A DNA stretch of 64,000 nucleotides from Microdochium bolleyi (lineage: Eukaryota; Ascomycota; Sordariomycetes; Xylariales; Microdochiaceae): positions 434,001 through 498,000 of the forward strand of contig KQ964249.1 in the NCBI GenBank assembly GCA_001566295.1, read 5' to 3'. Of the stretch, positions 23,157-34,852 are shown in pieces. A program made the position numbers and the translations under genes. A model generated the notes under the pieces. It had not been told where the DNA came from and did no database searches. It worked only from the letters and a program-made list of their open reading frames with translations. Position 1 is the stretch's first letter. The number at the start of each line of letters is the position of its first letter.

Positions 23157-24615
23157 ATGGGTCGACCAAACCGCGGCCTCAGGCTCACGGTTATCGCCGC
23201 CGTGTTTCTGCTCGTCTTCTACAGCCTGACGCCATACGATAGTGCGATACGATCTTTCTTTCGCTTCCACTATAACGTCATCGAGGATCATGTACAGGAG
23301 AGGCATCCGAACGACGCCTGGCTGTTCAAGGAACAACGCTACCCCGTCAACCCGGCTAAGGACATCGGCATCATTGTCAAGACCGGCTATGGCACAAGAG
23401 ACCGCGTCCCGCGCGCTCTCTACGCTCTCGCCAACGAGACCCTCTTCACTGACGTTATCGTCACGCAAGACTTCCCTGCGTCGAGCAGTCCGAAGCACCA
23501 GCACACGCTGAATGGGAAAACCGTACCAGTAATAGACATAGTCGGGTGGAACCTCGAGAGGGGCGCCCTCGCAGGCGCCGAGCATATGGAACGTTTAAGC
23601 AAGTACAAGCATCTCGCATCCGCCGTCGAGGCGGAGGAGTGGCAGCTTGCAGATGGCTTGGGAAAGAGCATGGGGTGGGAGCTCGATGCGCTCAAGGTGA
23701 GAAATCTTTCTTTCGGTTTCTGAGGGCATCGCAATCGCCTCGGTTTTCATTAGGCAACAATACTGACAACGTGGCTAGTTTCTCTCGAGTCTGGAATATG
23801 TTTGGCTCAACATGCCAAAGAAGAAGTGGTACATAATGCTGGACGACGACAGCTACATCATCAAACACTCTATGAACCTGCTTCTCGGACACCTGAACCC
23901 TGCCAAGCCGCAGCTGATCGGAAACCCAGTCGGGGACTACAAAGGGCGCTTCCCGCACGGAGGCTCTTCTGTCATCATCTCCGGGTCCGCAATGAGCAAA
24001 CTCTTCGACCTCAACCCTCAGGTCGTTGCCCAGGGCCACCTCGAATCCGCCTCTATAACGTGGGGCGACAAGCTGCTGTCCATAACCTTCATGAAGATCG
24101 GCGTCTACCTCGATGAGAAATATCGCCGCATGTTCAACGGAGAGAACCCGTGGATGACTAGGATGTGGGTAGACCGCTTCTGCACGCCCCTGATGTCGTT
24201 CCACGCACTTGGCGACAGCGAAACGATGGAGCATGTCAGCATCACTTTCGGCAAGCTCACGAAGCCAGTATTCTGGCGCGAGCTCGCCGATATCTACGGA
24301 GCTCCATCTTTCAGCTCATTCCTCGAGGAGCCCGCGCGAGCCAACATGGAATACGTCGGCCGTCTCGACGAGTACAGCACTACTGTGCAGCATGTAGACA
24401 GCGTGGAGAGGTGCATGCACATCTGCCAGGTCGAGCACTTCGAGCGGTGTCTTGCATGGAGCTACGACTCCCACGGCAAGTTGTGCCACTTCGCGCCATG
24501 GGCCATCATCGGGGACTACCTGGAAGGACGAGTCTCAGGGATCAATCCACAGCTTGCGGCGAAAGCGGCGAGCAAGTGTCACGCACTGCCGGCATCACTC
24601 ACTAACCTCTATTAA
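23157..24615 (+). CDS. Type II membrane glycosyltransferase, GT31-like, with PAN/apple-like tail
   Basis: Golgi-type glycosyltransferase. Exons 23157-23696 and 23779-24615; 458 residues. A short basic tail (MGRPNRGLR) precedes one membrane anchor, LTVIAAVFLLVFYSL, at residues 10-24, giving a type II topology. The catalytic domain has an IGIIVKTGYGTRDRVPRALYAL start and the metal and nucleotide-sugar DxD motif as MLDDDSYI (Asp202-204), followed by GGSSVIISGSAMSKL. After about residue 390 a Cys-rich section (VERCMHICQVEHFERCLAWSYDSHGKLCHF) resembles a PAN/apple carbohydrate- or protein-binding module. Donor sugar and acceptor are unknown; a fringe/galactosyltransferase-like reaction is only inferred from the family. 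Confidence 0.88.
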
Positions 24616-25414
24616 ACTTGCCCCAATGATGGGAGCAGACTGGTTGATGGGAGGCGTGAGGGAAACATGAGCATTTGGATAATTGCTTAATGAGGCGTTC
24701 CGGGCATTCAGCATTGCGTGGCGTTGGAATAAACTACTTTGTCTATGTATATGATGCACACTATAACGATCTACACTTGCCATGGCCGTGGTGATGGTCG
24801 AGTGACAGCAACACGCCGGGGTGCGTCGTGCCTCATCGATGACGTTGGTGGAGGGGAAGACCCTGGCGAAGGCGTCCTTTGGAGAAGCTTGGTGTATTGC
24901 AGGTGCAGTGGAGTCTGGTCCATGGAGGGGCTCCCACGTCTCCGGGGAAAGGGGCGTGGCGCCTGGCCAACAAGCGGCGAGGCGGACAAACAAGACTGAC
25001 GTCGGGTATTTTTACAACGTGCAATTGACTGCGCTGTGCCTCCATTACGTACCTTGGTGACGTTCTGTTGGGAAAAGCCTGTCCTCGCCTGGTCGCAAGA
25101 TCGACTTCGTTTCTCCCCTATCACTTTTCTCGGTTCTTGAGGTACGGACCTCCTGGATCCCACCTTGCCCCCCTTGCGACTCACATGCTGATTTCCACTT
25201 CGTGCTAGCCACTTTCCCACCTCACGCGACCGCCTGGCGACAAATACACAAGACAGCATCGTTCCAGGCGCCCTCCCGTGCACCCTCAGATCAACGATCA
25301 CGACGACCAGACCAAGGCAGCCCCCTACCACTTCAGCAGGCGTCTCCCTGGCAAGCCCCGCAACCACCACCTTACAACGATCTACCTGTCTTGAGATCGT
25401 CAATTCGCACGAAC
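24616..25414. other. Intergenic region between glycosyltransferase and oxysterol-binding protein genes
   Basis: About 0.8 kb. It holds a CRE-like TGACGTC at about 24997, and then a C/A-rich leader in the 200 bases before the 25415 start. No gene with coherent composition. Confidence 0.5.
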
Positions 25415-26837
25415 ATGGCTGAAGCTGGCAACCAAAACGTGGCGAGCAGCGCAAGCTGGACGTCTTTCATTAAGGTGCGTAGTCGTGCTTGTCCCCTACA
25501 CCCGTCGGAGCCGACTCTCGGCCACTCCACGCCGGCAACCCCAGGCTAACGTATGCGACCTTCCCTACAGTCCATCTCGTCGTTCAACGGAGACCTTTCT
25601 TCCCTCACCGCGCCGCCATTCATCCTCTCGTCGACAAGTCTCACAGAGTTCAGCTCGTACTGGGCCGAGCACCCTTCCGTCTTTGCCGCCCCCGCCAGCG
25701 AGACCGACCCCGCGAAGAGGGCACTCCTCGTGCTCAAGTGGTTTCTGACCACCCTTAAGCAACAATACGCCTCGCGCTCGGAGAAGTACGGCAATGAGAA
25801 GAAGCCTCTCAACCCCTTCCTGGGCGAACTCTTCCTTGGAAAGTGGGAGGATGAGGCGGGCACAACCGAGCTCATCAGCGAGCAGGTCAAGTAAGGACCC
25901 TCCATACCGCCCGATTCTGGTGTTTCCCTTACGCATCTTTGTGCACAGTCTACTAACCTCCCACTTCAATAGCCACCACCCTCCCGCTACTGCTTACAGC
26001 ATTCTGAACAAGAACTCTGGTGTTCACCTCCAGGGCTTCAATGCGCAAAAGGCTACTTTCACCAAGACCATCAACATCAAGCAGTTCGGCCATGCCGTCC
26101 TGTCGGTCCCGAACGCCTCCAGCGAGGGCGGTGCGGACAAATACATCATCACACTGCCCTCCCTGCACGTCGAGGGACTCCTTTTCGGCGCGCCCTTCAT
26201 CGAGCTCGACGGCGCATCCTACATCAGCTCCTCGACCGGCTTCACCGCCAAGATCGACTACAGCGGCAAGGGCTGGATCAGCGGCAAGAAGAACTCATTC
26301 ACCGCGACCCTGTACCCGTCCGGCAAGGAGAAGGAAGTCCTTTACAACGTCTCTGGCCAATGGACCAAGGCGTTCGAGATTCACTCCGGCTCCGCCAAGA
26401 CTAACTCGGCGAAGAACCTCGTCGGCACCTGGGACCCTGAGCAGACAAGCCCCTCGAAGCTTCAGGTCGAGCCCCTTGAGCAGCAGCACCCGCTCGAATC
26501 GCGCCGCGCGTGGGCCAATGTGGCCAGCGGCATCGCCAAGGGCGACATGACGTTCGTCGGTCAAGAGAAGACCAAGATCGAGAACGCCCAGCGCGAGTTG
26601 CGCAAGAAGGAGCAGGCCGAGGGCCGCAAGTGGGAGCGGAGGTACTTCAGCGCCGTAGAGGGCGGCGACCCCGTGCTCGCGGCTCTTGGGTCGCATGCCG
26701 GGCTCGACGTCAACGGCGACGCGGACAAGACGGGCGGTCTCTGGAGGTTCGAGTCCGCCAAGGCGGACAAGGTCAAGGACGAGAAGCTATCAGAGGAGCA
26801 GAAGGCGGCCTTTGCCCAGGAGGTTCTTGGTCAATAG
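25415..26837 (+). CDS. Oxysterol-binding protein, Kes1/Osh4 class
   Basis: A lipid-transfer protein that exchanges sterol for phosphatidylinositol-4-phosphate between ER and Golgi/endosomal membranes. Exons: 25415-25474 (20 codons), 25571-25890, 25973-26837; 414 residues. It lacks PH and FFAT regions, consistent with the short Kes1/Osh4 type. The family signature EQVxHHPP appears as EQVNHHPP at residues 124-131, formed across the second intron. Earlier, NPFLGELFLGKWE matches the lid-proximal NPxLGE motif, and the C-terminal KKEQAEGRKWERRYF matches the conserved ending. The cytosolic, membrane-peripheral role is from family knowledge. Vps35 and a Vps70-like peptidase follow on the same strand. 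Confidence 0.95.
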
Positions 26838-28044
26838 ATGGTGTGCTTGTTTTCATTATCCCGAAGTAGAGCGTCAGACGAGCAGTAATAGAGGACCGTT
26901 CAACACGTCGCACTCTGTAGGCATCCTAAAACTGTGCCCACTTCGATGGTGGATTTTGACCTGGTATTGCAATAACAGGACTATCTCACACTCTGCCACT
27001 ACATGTGGCTCAAGAGCAAGCCGGATCGCAAGCTCGGTTGCATCATTTTTTGTCTAGGTTATTCGATGATCACCAAAAGCAGATACGGTCACTCCAGCCG
27101 ACCATGTAAATGTCCCCGGATAATAAGAAGTTCTCCGTGATCTACAAGCGACCCAGACGCTCAGTTCCTCGCCACCACTATGATTTTCTTGTCGTCGACG
27201 ACGAGTCACTGGAGTCGTGGAACAGCGCTTCCAGCAAGCCGCCTACTCCTCACTCAACTTCCATAATCCCGGACTAGCTGCGGGGCAGCGGCGACCCCCA
27301 TGCTACGGTGTTATTGCTCGATCTTGCCAGAAGACATCGGTGGGCCGACCTTATGGATCTCTCTCTTTGATAGATCTGGGTTTATGGAGCAGTACCTCAT
27401 GGCTTTACCATATTGACACTGCCGGAAGTGAGTATAGGGCCCCTTCCAGCAAGCATAGTACTCGGTCAACTCAGTATTGTCAGCTACGATTCTGCTAGTT
27501 AAGATGTCCTCGCTTGGGTCTGCTGTGATTCAATTAATGTCATGCGTAGCTTAAGGCCAATCCTACTGCAAATACTGGGTTGACCAAGGTGATAAACAAA
27601 TAAATGCAAAGCAGAAGGTTAGGGGCTTGTCGTTTCCTGGCGTTACCTAGTTCGAGGTGACGTTCTCCAACCAGTGTGGTTAGCGCGTCATGATTGTGGG
27701 TCGAACTGCGGTTCCGGCCCCTGTCGGTCTAACCTGAAGTTCGCAGCTCGCAACCTGAAGTGGTGGAGAGCTGCCTCAATGTACCAACCCGTCGTACTCT
27801 AGGTACCTTGATTGCGCCGGCGCAGACATCGCACCTCCCACCGACCTCGCTGCCTACTCCACCACTGCGCCCTGTCGCGAACTCGCAGCGCTACGACAAC
27901 AACGACAATCTCGCGGCGCCGAGGACCGCTTCTCGATACGACACAAGAGACCATCCCTCTTCTTGTACCAAGCCGAAGCAGCCTCTGACTGCTGCCTGCG
28001 GACTAAATCCAGCTCCACAGCTGAGCACAGCTTCAACCGCCGCC
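26838..28044. other. Intergenic region between oxysterol-binding protein and VPS35
   Basis: About 1.2 kb. It contains a 55-codon small ORF (27110-27277, listed separately) and a stretch at 27670-27720 with weak tRNA promoter-box resemblance that does not fold. The last 250 bases before VPS35 are C/A-rich leader. Confidence 0.5.
27110..27277 (+). CDS. Small ORF of 55 codons, unassigned
   Basis: Not a recognised protein. The ORF starts MSPDNKKFSVIYKRPRRSVPRHHYDF and continues with an acidic stretch (VVDDESLESW) before a Ser/Pro/Thr-rich end (SSKPPTPHSTSIIPD). Its composition is balanced, with basic then acidic segments, and codon third positions lean to C/G like neighbouring genes, which is unusual for intergenic ORFs here. 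No signal peptide or helix. It could be a real micropeptide, an unspliced exon, or chance. Confidence 0.28.
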   Translation: MSPDNKKFSVIYKRPRRSVPRHHYDFLVVDDESLESWNSASSKPPTPHSTSIIPD

Positions 28045-30915
28045 ATGACGACGACACCGGCGCCGCCCGAGGACCAGGCGCGGCTGCTCGAGGATGCCCT
28101 CGTTGCAGTCCGCCAGCAGACCGTGCTTATGCGCAAGTGTCTCGATACGCCAGGCAAGCTCATGGACGCCCTCAAGTGCTGGTAGGTCTCCCTCCTCTGG
28201 CCACTCTGGACAACCCACATGGACGCGAGCTGATCCCCTTCGCACCAATAGCTCTACGCTTGTGTCCGAACTTCGCACCAGCAGTCTCGGCCCCAAGCAG
28301 TACTATGAGCTGTATATGGCCGTCTTCGACGCACTGCGCTACTTATCGGTCCACCTTCGAGAGAACCACCCGCACAATCACCTCGCCGATCTGTACGAGC
28401 TCGTTCAATATGCAGGCAACATCATACCACGATTGTACCTCATGATCACAGTCGGCACAGCCTACATGGCGATCCCGGACGCACCGGTGAAAGAGCTCAT
28501 GAAGGACATGATGGACATGAGCCGAGGTGTGCAGCATCCGATCCGCGGTCTCTTCCTCCGGTATTATATGTCGGGTCAAGCACGAGACTACTTACCCGCT
28601 GGCGATAGCGACGGTCCAGAGGGAAACCTGCAGGATTCCATCAACTTTGTGCTCACAAACTTTGTCGAGATGAACAAGCTCTGGGTCCGTCTACAGCACC
28701 AGGGCCATTCAAGAGAGCGGGAGCAGCGCACTAAGGAGCGCAAGGAGCTCCAGCTTCTGGTTGGCAGCAACATTGTGCGGCTTAGCCAGCTGGTCGACCT
28801 GGAGACGTACACCAATGGCATTCTCGGGCCCCTGCTCGAGCAGGTTGTCCAATGTCGCGATGTCCTGGCTCAAGAATACCTGCTTGAGATTATCACACAA
28901 GTGTTCCCCGACGAGTACCACTTGCACACTCTCGACCAATTCCTGGCTGCCGTCTCGAGGCTGAACCCACATGTCAACGTCAAGTCCATTGTCATTGGCC
29001 TTATGGACCGGTTGTCAGCCTATGCCGAACGCGAGTCTCACGCGGACGAGTCGCAGAATCGTTCGAAGCTCGAAGAGGAGGCCCTTGCTAATCTTCTGGA
29101 GAAAGTGCGGCTGGGAAAGGAACAGCAGGAATCGAAATCAGCTGCGACAGAGAGCAAGCCCGATGAAAATGGTGACGAAGCTGAGGTGGATGCCCAGTCG
29201 ACAAGCACGAAGGACGGCGCGGCGGAGGGTGAAGTCGACCGTGAAGCCACCCCGAGTGAGGCCGACACGGAAACGACAGCCGTTGAAGCCGAGTCCGAAC
29301 AGGCAGAAGATGGAGCCAAGAAGCAACGGGGTATTCCAAAGGATATCAAGCTCTACGAGATCTTCTTCGAGCAAGTCAACAACTTGGTCAATATGCAGCA
29401 ATTGCCGATTCAGGACACGATTGCTTTGCTGGTCTCATTGACCAATCTAGCTCTCAACATCTATCCGAACAGGCTCGATTACGTTGACCAAGTGTTGGAG
29501 TATGCAAATCGCAAGGTCAGGGAGCACGCCAACAGTGCCGACCTCCACTCACCAGGCGCACAGCAGAGCTTGCTTGCGCTGCTGCAGGCACCGCTCAAGA
29601 GATACGTCTCCATGTTCACGGCATTGTCATTGCCGACCTACGTCCCTCTGCTTCAATCTCAAACCTACCCCACTCGGCGGGCTGTTGCTGGAGAGGTGGC
29701 TAGAAGTCTCTTGCGGAATCTGACCAAGATTACCACAGTCGCACAGCTCGAGAATGTTCTCGAGGTACTGAAGGTCTTGGTCAAGGAGGGCTCGCAAGCT
29801 CCCGCGGGCTATCCCGGCGGTCCCCAGCGGCGAGCGATGGAGACGGAAGAGACCATGGAGGAGCAAGGTTGGCTCGCCAGGATTGTGCATCTGTTGGATG
29901 CTCCTGACAACGACACGCAGTTTAAGCTGCTGCAGATGATGCGGAAAGCCTATGCTGATGGCAATGAGAGGATTCGGACGACAACGCCGCCCCTCATTAC
30001 CGCTGGTATGAAGCTTGCGCGCCGCTTCAAGGCCCGTGAGCACTATGAGGATAACTGGGAGACACAGTCAAACACCCTGTACAAGTTCATGCACTCGGCG
30101 ATCTCAAGCTTGTATGCTAAGGTCAACGGCCCAGGCGCGGCGGAGATGGCTCTTCGGCTGTTTGTCGCCTGTGGCCAAACTGCAGACATGACAGGGTTCG
30201 AGGAGGTTGCATACGAGTACTTTGCGCAAGCTTTCACGGTGTATGAGGAGGCCATCTCAGACTCAAAGGCGCAATTCCAAGCAGTCTGCGTTGTCGCTAG
30301 CGCTCTACACCAGACTCGCAACTTCGGAAAGGAGAACTACGACACGCTCATCACCAAGTGCGCCCTCCACGGCAGCAAGCTGCTGCGAAAGCCAGACCAG
30401 TGCCGCGCTGTGTATCTTGCTTCTCATCTGTGGTGGGCCACTCCGATCGCGGCCACGGAAGAGTCCGAAGAAGGGGTAAGTTTTTCCCACCCAAGACGAC
30501 TGGTGGGCATGACGTGTCAACTGACAAGCTTGCAGCTATACCGGGATGGCAAGCGAGTACTCGAGTGCCTGCAGCGTGCTCTGCGGGTCGCAGACTCGTG
30601 TATGGAACAGTCGACGTCGATAGAGCTGTTTGTCGAGATCCTCGACCGCTACGTGTACTACTTTGACCAGCAAAACGAATCGGTAAGAAGAGTCTTGCAG
30701 TGTGCTCACGTGGGCACATGTTGGGGGTAGCAATGCTAACAAACCTTTGATAGGTCACCACGAAGTACATTAATGGCCTGATCGAGCTCATCCACTCGAA
30801 TCTCGGCGCGAACCAGGACACGTCCGGGCTGGAGAACATCAAGAAGCACTTCAACCACACGCTCGAGAACATTGCTGGCCGGCAGTATGAGGGCATTGTG
30901 CTGAAGCCACAATGA
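28045..30915 (+). CDS. VPS35: Vacuolar protein sorting-associated protein 35 (retromer core subunit)
   Basis: The large alpha-solenoid scaffold of retromer, which binds cargo tails and Vps26/Vps29 on endosomes for endosome-to-Golgi recycling. Exons: 28045-28181, 28252-30475, 30536-30682, 30754-30915; 889 residues. Diagnostic segments: GNIIPRLYLMITVGTAYM near residue 105 and the family signature SRGVQHPIRGLFLRYYMSGQ near 140, which contacts Vps26. LQRALRVADSC and ELFVEILDRYVYYFDQQNESV lie in the C-terminal Vps29-binding solenoid. A low-complexity acidic Glu/Asp/Thr/Ser insert (about residues 306-405) interrupts the solenoid, as in other fungal Vps35 proteins. Length and end (IVLKPQ) are normal. 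Confidence 0.97.
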
Positions 30916-31968
30916 TCTGGGAAACCTCGGGGAACCGGCTATCGAGCTGGTGTACATAGAATAGCGACGTTGTCTAATGGCATTGTACGGGACGACGCCC
31001 GGATGCGCTCAGAATTGCGAAGTAGCGACAGAATACATCTTGAGATGATTCCGACAAGTTGGGTGAACTTGGTAGGCATTGCGCCAGGTCTCTCGTGAGG
31101 TGCAGCTCGCGGTCCAGTGTATTGTGGAGCCTGGACAAACCGTCTTGGGTGTCTTGGGGGTGTTGCGTGTCAATCTTGGCCCCAGGCCGAACTACCCGGG
31201 CGGATTGGCTGTGGCGCGTGTCGCCATTGATCGGCGACTACTACCCGAGGGTGGCCCAGGATGTACTTTGTGCTCCGTGGGGAGCGCTCGGGGCATACCG
31301 GTGCCTTTCCCATGGCTTTTCGAATAGGTATCCCGGAGAATCTTATCGTCGACTTGTCGTGGCCGATGCGACGCCTTGCGGCTCTTGTTGCGTAAGCGTA
31401 ATCTTGCCTGTCCGCATTGTCTCGCGACCACCGGCTACCCCAGGCCTCGCCGTGCATGCAGGCCCACCCCTTACGACCGCCGAACCCCTGAAACCAGCAG
31501 TGGCCGCAGGTCGCAACTGCTGCTGCTGACGAACTCGGCCAGCGGGTCAACCCCTACCCACACACGCCGTTGGTTGACAGCTCGAGAACACCACGATCCG
31601 CATCTCATCAACACAGCATCTCCTTGCCACCAGGCACACGGCCTCTTTCAGACGGCAACAGCAGCACTCGATATCTTCTCCCGCGGCTTTTGTGACTTCC
31701 CAGCATCGCCATTACTGTCACTCCTTTGCACCGCCTCCACATCCCCCGATAACTCGCCATCTCCATCCGCCACCCTCGATCGATCGCCCCCGACCCGGTT
31801 ATGCGAAACCCACAAGGCCCAGCATCACGCTGAACGTGCTTCCACAGTCGTCTGCGCGGAGCCGGCGCTGATTGTTCGACCTGACGACTGTCACCACACC
31901 ACTGCCAACTTTAATAGACCCTACTTTCATACGGACTGTCTGTGTAATAGACACATAAGCCAGACAAC
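30916..31968. promoter_or_regulatory. Upstream region of the M28B peptidase gene
   Basis: About 1 kb. 31500-31960 is a C/A/T-rich, G-poor leader with an open 240-codon frame lacking any domain signature, typical of a long fungal 5' UTR. No separate gene supported. Confidence 0.55.
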
Positions 31969-34852
31969 ATGCCGTCCGATGAGAAATCACACTACACGCC
32001 GCCACCACCCGTGCCGAGCTACGAAGAGGCCACCCGCGGCTACAACAATGCTTCGTCCTCCTCAAATCAAGACTGGCGGCCGCCGGCCTCACCGATAGAT
32101 ACCAGGCCAGACTCCGAGACCGAGGCGCAGGGCCTCCTCTCGTCGTCCTCGCGCAACGCTGAATCGTCACGGCGCGCGCCCGCGGGCTATCAGCCGCCCC
32201 GCGTCGATACGGACGACGAAGAGGAGGGCTCAGAATGGACCCTCGAAAGCGACCGCGACGACAACGACGACGACGATGACGGGAATGCAGCCGACACTGA
32301 CAGACTAAGATCGCGACGCGTGATGGAGGAGCTCGAGGTGGAAGATCCCCTAAATGGCAGCGCGAGCAGCGGTTCGCAGTCGGCAAGGAGTCAACTATGG
32401 CGTAAACGAATCGGCCGGGCATTGCCCTCTTGGAAATGGAGGTGGCGGATGCCCCGGATGACTGTGCGGCTCCCCAGAGCGAGCGATAACGTCGCTGCAG
32501 GCAGCGGCAGTAATGACCCCGAGGCCGCCGAGGAGAGCGCCGCGTCCCGGACGATACGGGAACGGCTGCGCGAGCGCATGCCCGTGATCGACAGCAACGC
32601 CGCCTTTATCCTTATTGGCCGGCTTGTGGGCCTGACGATCGTGCTCGGCTTCCTCTATCTCCTCTTTATGAGTGATCTCTTCACTAGCATGTCTCGTCGC
32701 ATAGGCGGGCAGATGTTTGATCCAGAGGCTGTTCGACAGCACGTTGTCATGACCATCGACACAGCTCGCATGCGGGACACGCTGAAGCACTTTACGAGCT
32801 ACGCGCATATCGCCGGCACGGAAGGGGACTACGCGCTAGCCAAGGATGTTTACAACCATTTTCTGCGAAGCGGGCTCGATGAGGTACACGAGGACGACTA
32901 CCAGGTTTATCTCAACTATCCCACGAAAGACGGGCGGGCCGTGCAGATCATGTCCGAGGACGGCAAGAAGGCGATCTGGACCGCTAAGCTTGAAGAGTTG
33001 GAGGTTGGTGGCGAGACTGCTGGACATCAGACATATGCCTTCCATGGCCACTCCAAGTCTGGCGATGTCAAGGGGCATTTAGTCTATGCCAACTACGGCT
33101 CCAGGGAAGACTTCAAGAAGCTCAAGGATATGGGCATCGACACGAATGGTGCCATTGCGCTTGTGCGGTACTACGGCACACAAGGCGACCGAGCCTTGAA
33201 GGTCAAGGCTGCCGAATTGGCAGGTTTTGCCGGATGTCTGATCTACAGCGACCCTGCGGATGATGGCTTCTTGAAGGGCGACGTAGCGCCTTCTGGACGG
33301 TTCATGCCCGCAGACGGCGTGCAGAGAGGTTCAGTTAGCTTGATGAGTTGGGTTGTCGGTGATGTTCTTACCCCTGGTTGGGAAAGCAAGCCTGGCCTGC
33401 CTCGCATGAAGCTGGAACAGACCGCTGGTCTCGTGCGCATTCCTAGCTTGCCGTTAGCGTGGCGTGATGCACAGATCTTATTGCAGCATATTCAGGGCAT
33501 GGGACAGCCAGTCACAGAAGCGTGGCGCGGTGGCGTGCCTGATGTGGAATGGTGGACTGGCAACTCTTCGTCGCCTATTGTACGCCTCAAGAACGAGCAA
33601 GACGAGGTCGAGCAGAAGACAATCTGGAACATCTACGGCAAGATTGTTGGCATCGAGCAGATGGAGAAGTCCATCATCATTGGCAATCACCGAGATGCCT
33701 GGGCGTTTGGCGCGAGCGATCCGAACTCAGGTACAGCAGTCATGCTCGAGGTAGTGCGCGTGTTTGGCGACCTTGTGGCACGCGGCTGGCGGCCTCTGCG
33801 ATCGATCGAGTTCATGAGCTGGGATGCCGAGGAGTACAATCTGATCGGCAGCACCGAATATGTTGAAGGCAACATCGACGAGCTCCGGAAGAACGCCTTT
33901 GCGTACGTTAACCTCGATACCGCAGTATCCGGCAATGAGTTCCACGCTGCCGCCTCTCCAGTCTACCGCAAGCTACTGTCGCGCGTGCTCGATCGCGTGC
34001 AGGATCCCAACCACAATGCATCTTTGCGCGCTCTGTGGGACAAGCGCAACGGCGAGCTTGAGGGCTTAGGGGCTGGCAGCGACTACGTCGCCTTCCAGGA
34101 CATCGCCGGCACGAGTTCGATCGACCTGCATTTCGACGGCCCCAAGCATCCCTACCACTCATCCTACGATAACTTTGACTGGATGACGAGAGTCGGTGAT
34201 CCTGGCTTTGTGTATCACAATCTCCTCGGTCGCGTGTTGGCACTGGTTATCCTAGAACTGTGCGATCGACCCGTTCTGCCCTTCGACATGAGCAACTACG
34301 CGCTGGCTCTCAACAAGTACGTTGGAGACCTAAACAAATGGGTTGAGGATCTCAAGCTCCAAGACAAAGTCAATTTGAGTCCAGTCAGGGACGCTGTGGA
34401 GGAGATTAGGACTGCCGTCGGCGAATTCGAGAAGTGGGAGGACGAGTGGGAGAGGACAATCATCCACTCAAACGGGTGGGAGCCAAACGGCGTGACGCGC
34501 CAGAGGATCGCCCACAACAGCCGCATGGCTGCGTTCGAGACTGCGCTCCTGGATCTGGACTCTGGTGGTGGTGTAAGTTCTCCTTCCTTCGGACTGATGT
34601 GTGACCAGATTCTCGGTTCCCTTGTGCACCCGCTGACGAATGCTGTTTCTATAGATTGTAAACCGCACGCAGTTTAAGCACGTTGTATTTGGGCCTCAAT
34701 TATGGTCCGGATACGATGAGGCTTACTTTCCGAACATCCGCGACGCCATTGATGCTGAGGACTGGCAGCTCACGGAGAGCATCATCCGGAAGACAGCGCG
34801 CATTCTCAGACAGGCCGCCGTCGGACTGATTACGAACGAGCCAGACTCATAG
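31969..34852 (+). CDS. Type II membrane M28B peptidase, glutamate carboxypeptidase II / Vps70-like
   Basis: A zinc peptidase of the transferrin receptor/PSMA family; the yeast member Vps70 is linked to vacuolar protein sorting. Exons 31969-34572 and 34655-34852; 933 residues. The N-terminal cytosolic region (about 205 residues) is Pro/Ser-rich with an acidic DDEEEGSEW...DDNDDDDDG stretch. One membrane anchor, AAFILIGRLVGLTIVLGFLYLL, lies at about residues 211-232. A PA domain follows, then the M28 core: GNHRDAWAFGASDPNSGTA (zinc His and bridging Asp), SWDAEEYNLIGSTEYVE (catalytic Glu-Glu pair), VNLDTAVSGNEF (zinc Asp) and HPYHSSYDNFDWM (zinc His). The C-terminal helical dimerisation domain spans the single intron. 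Catalytic residues look intact. Confidence 0.95.

Noticed and set aside
27660..27740. tRNA-like A and B boxes (GTGGTTAGCGCG and GGTTC)
   Set aside because: No acceptor, anticodon or T stem closes around them, so no tRNA or clear tRNA relic can be supported.
31376..32098. 240-codon plus-strand ORF before the M28B gene
   Set aside because: It overlaps the M28B start in another frame and has the C/A-rich composition of a leader.
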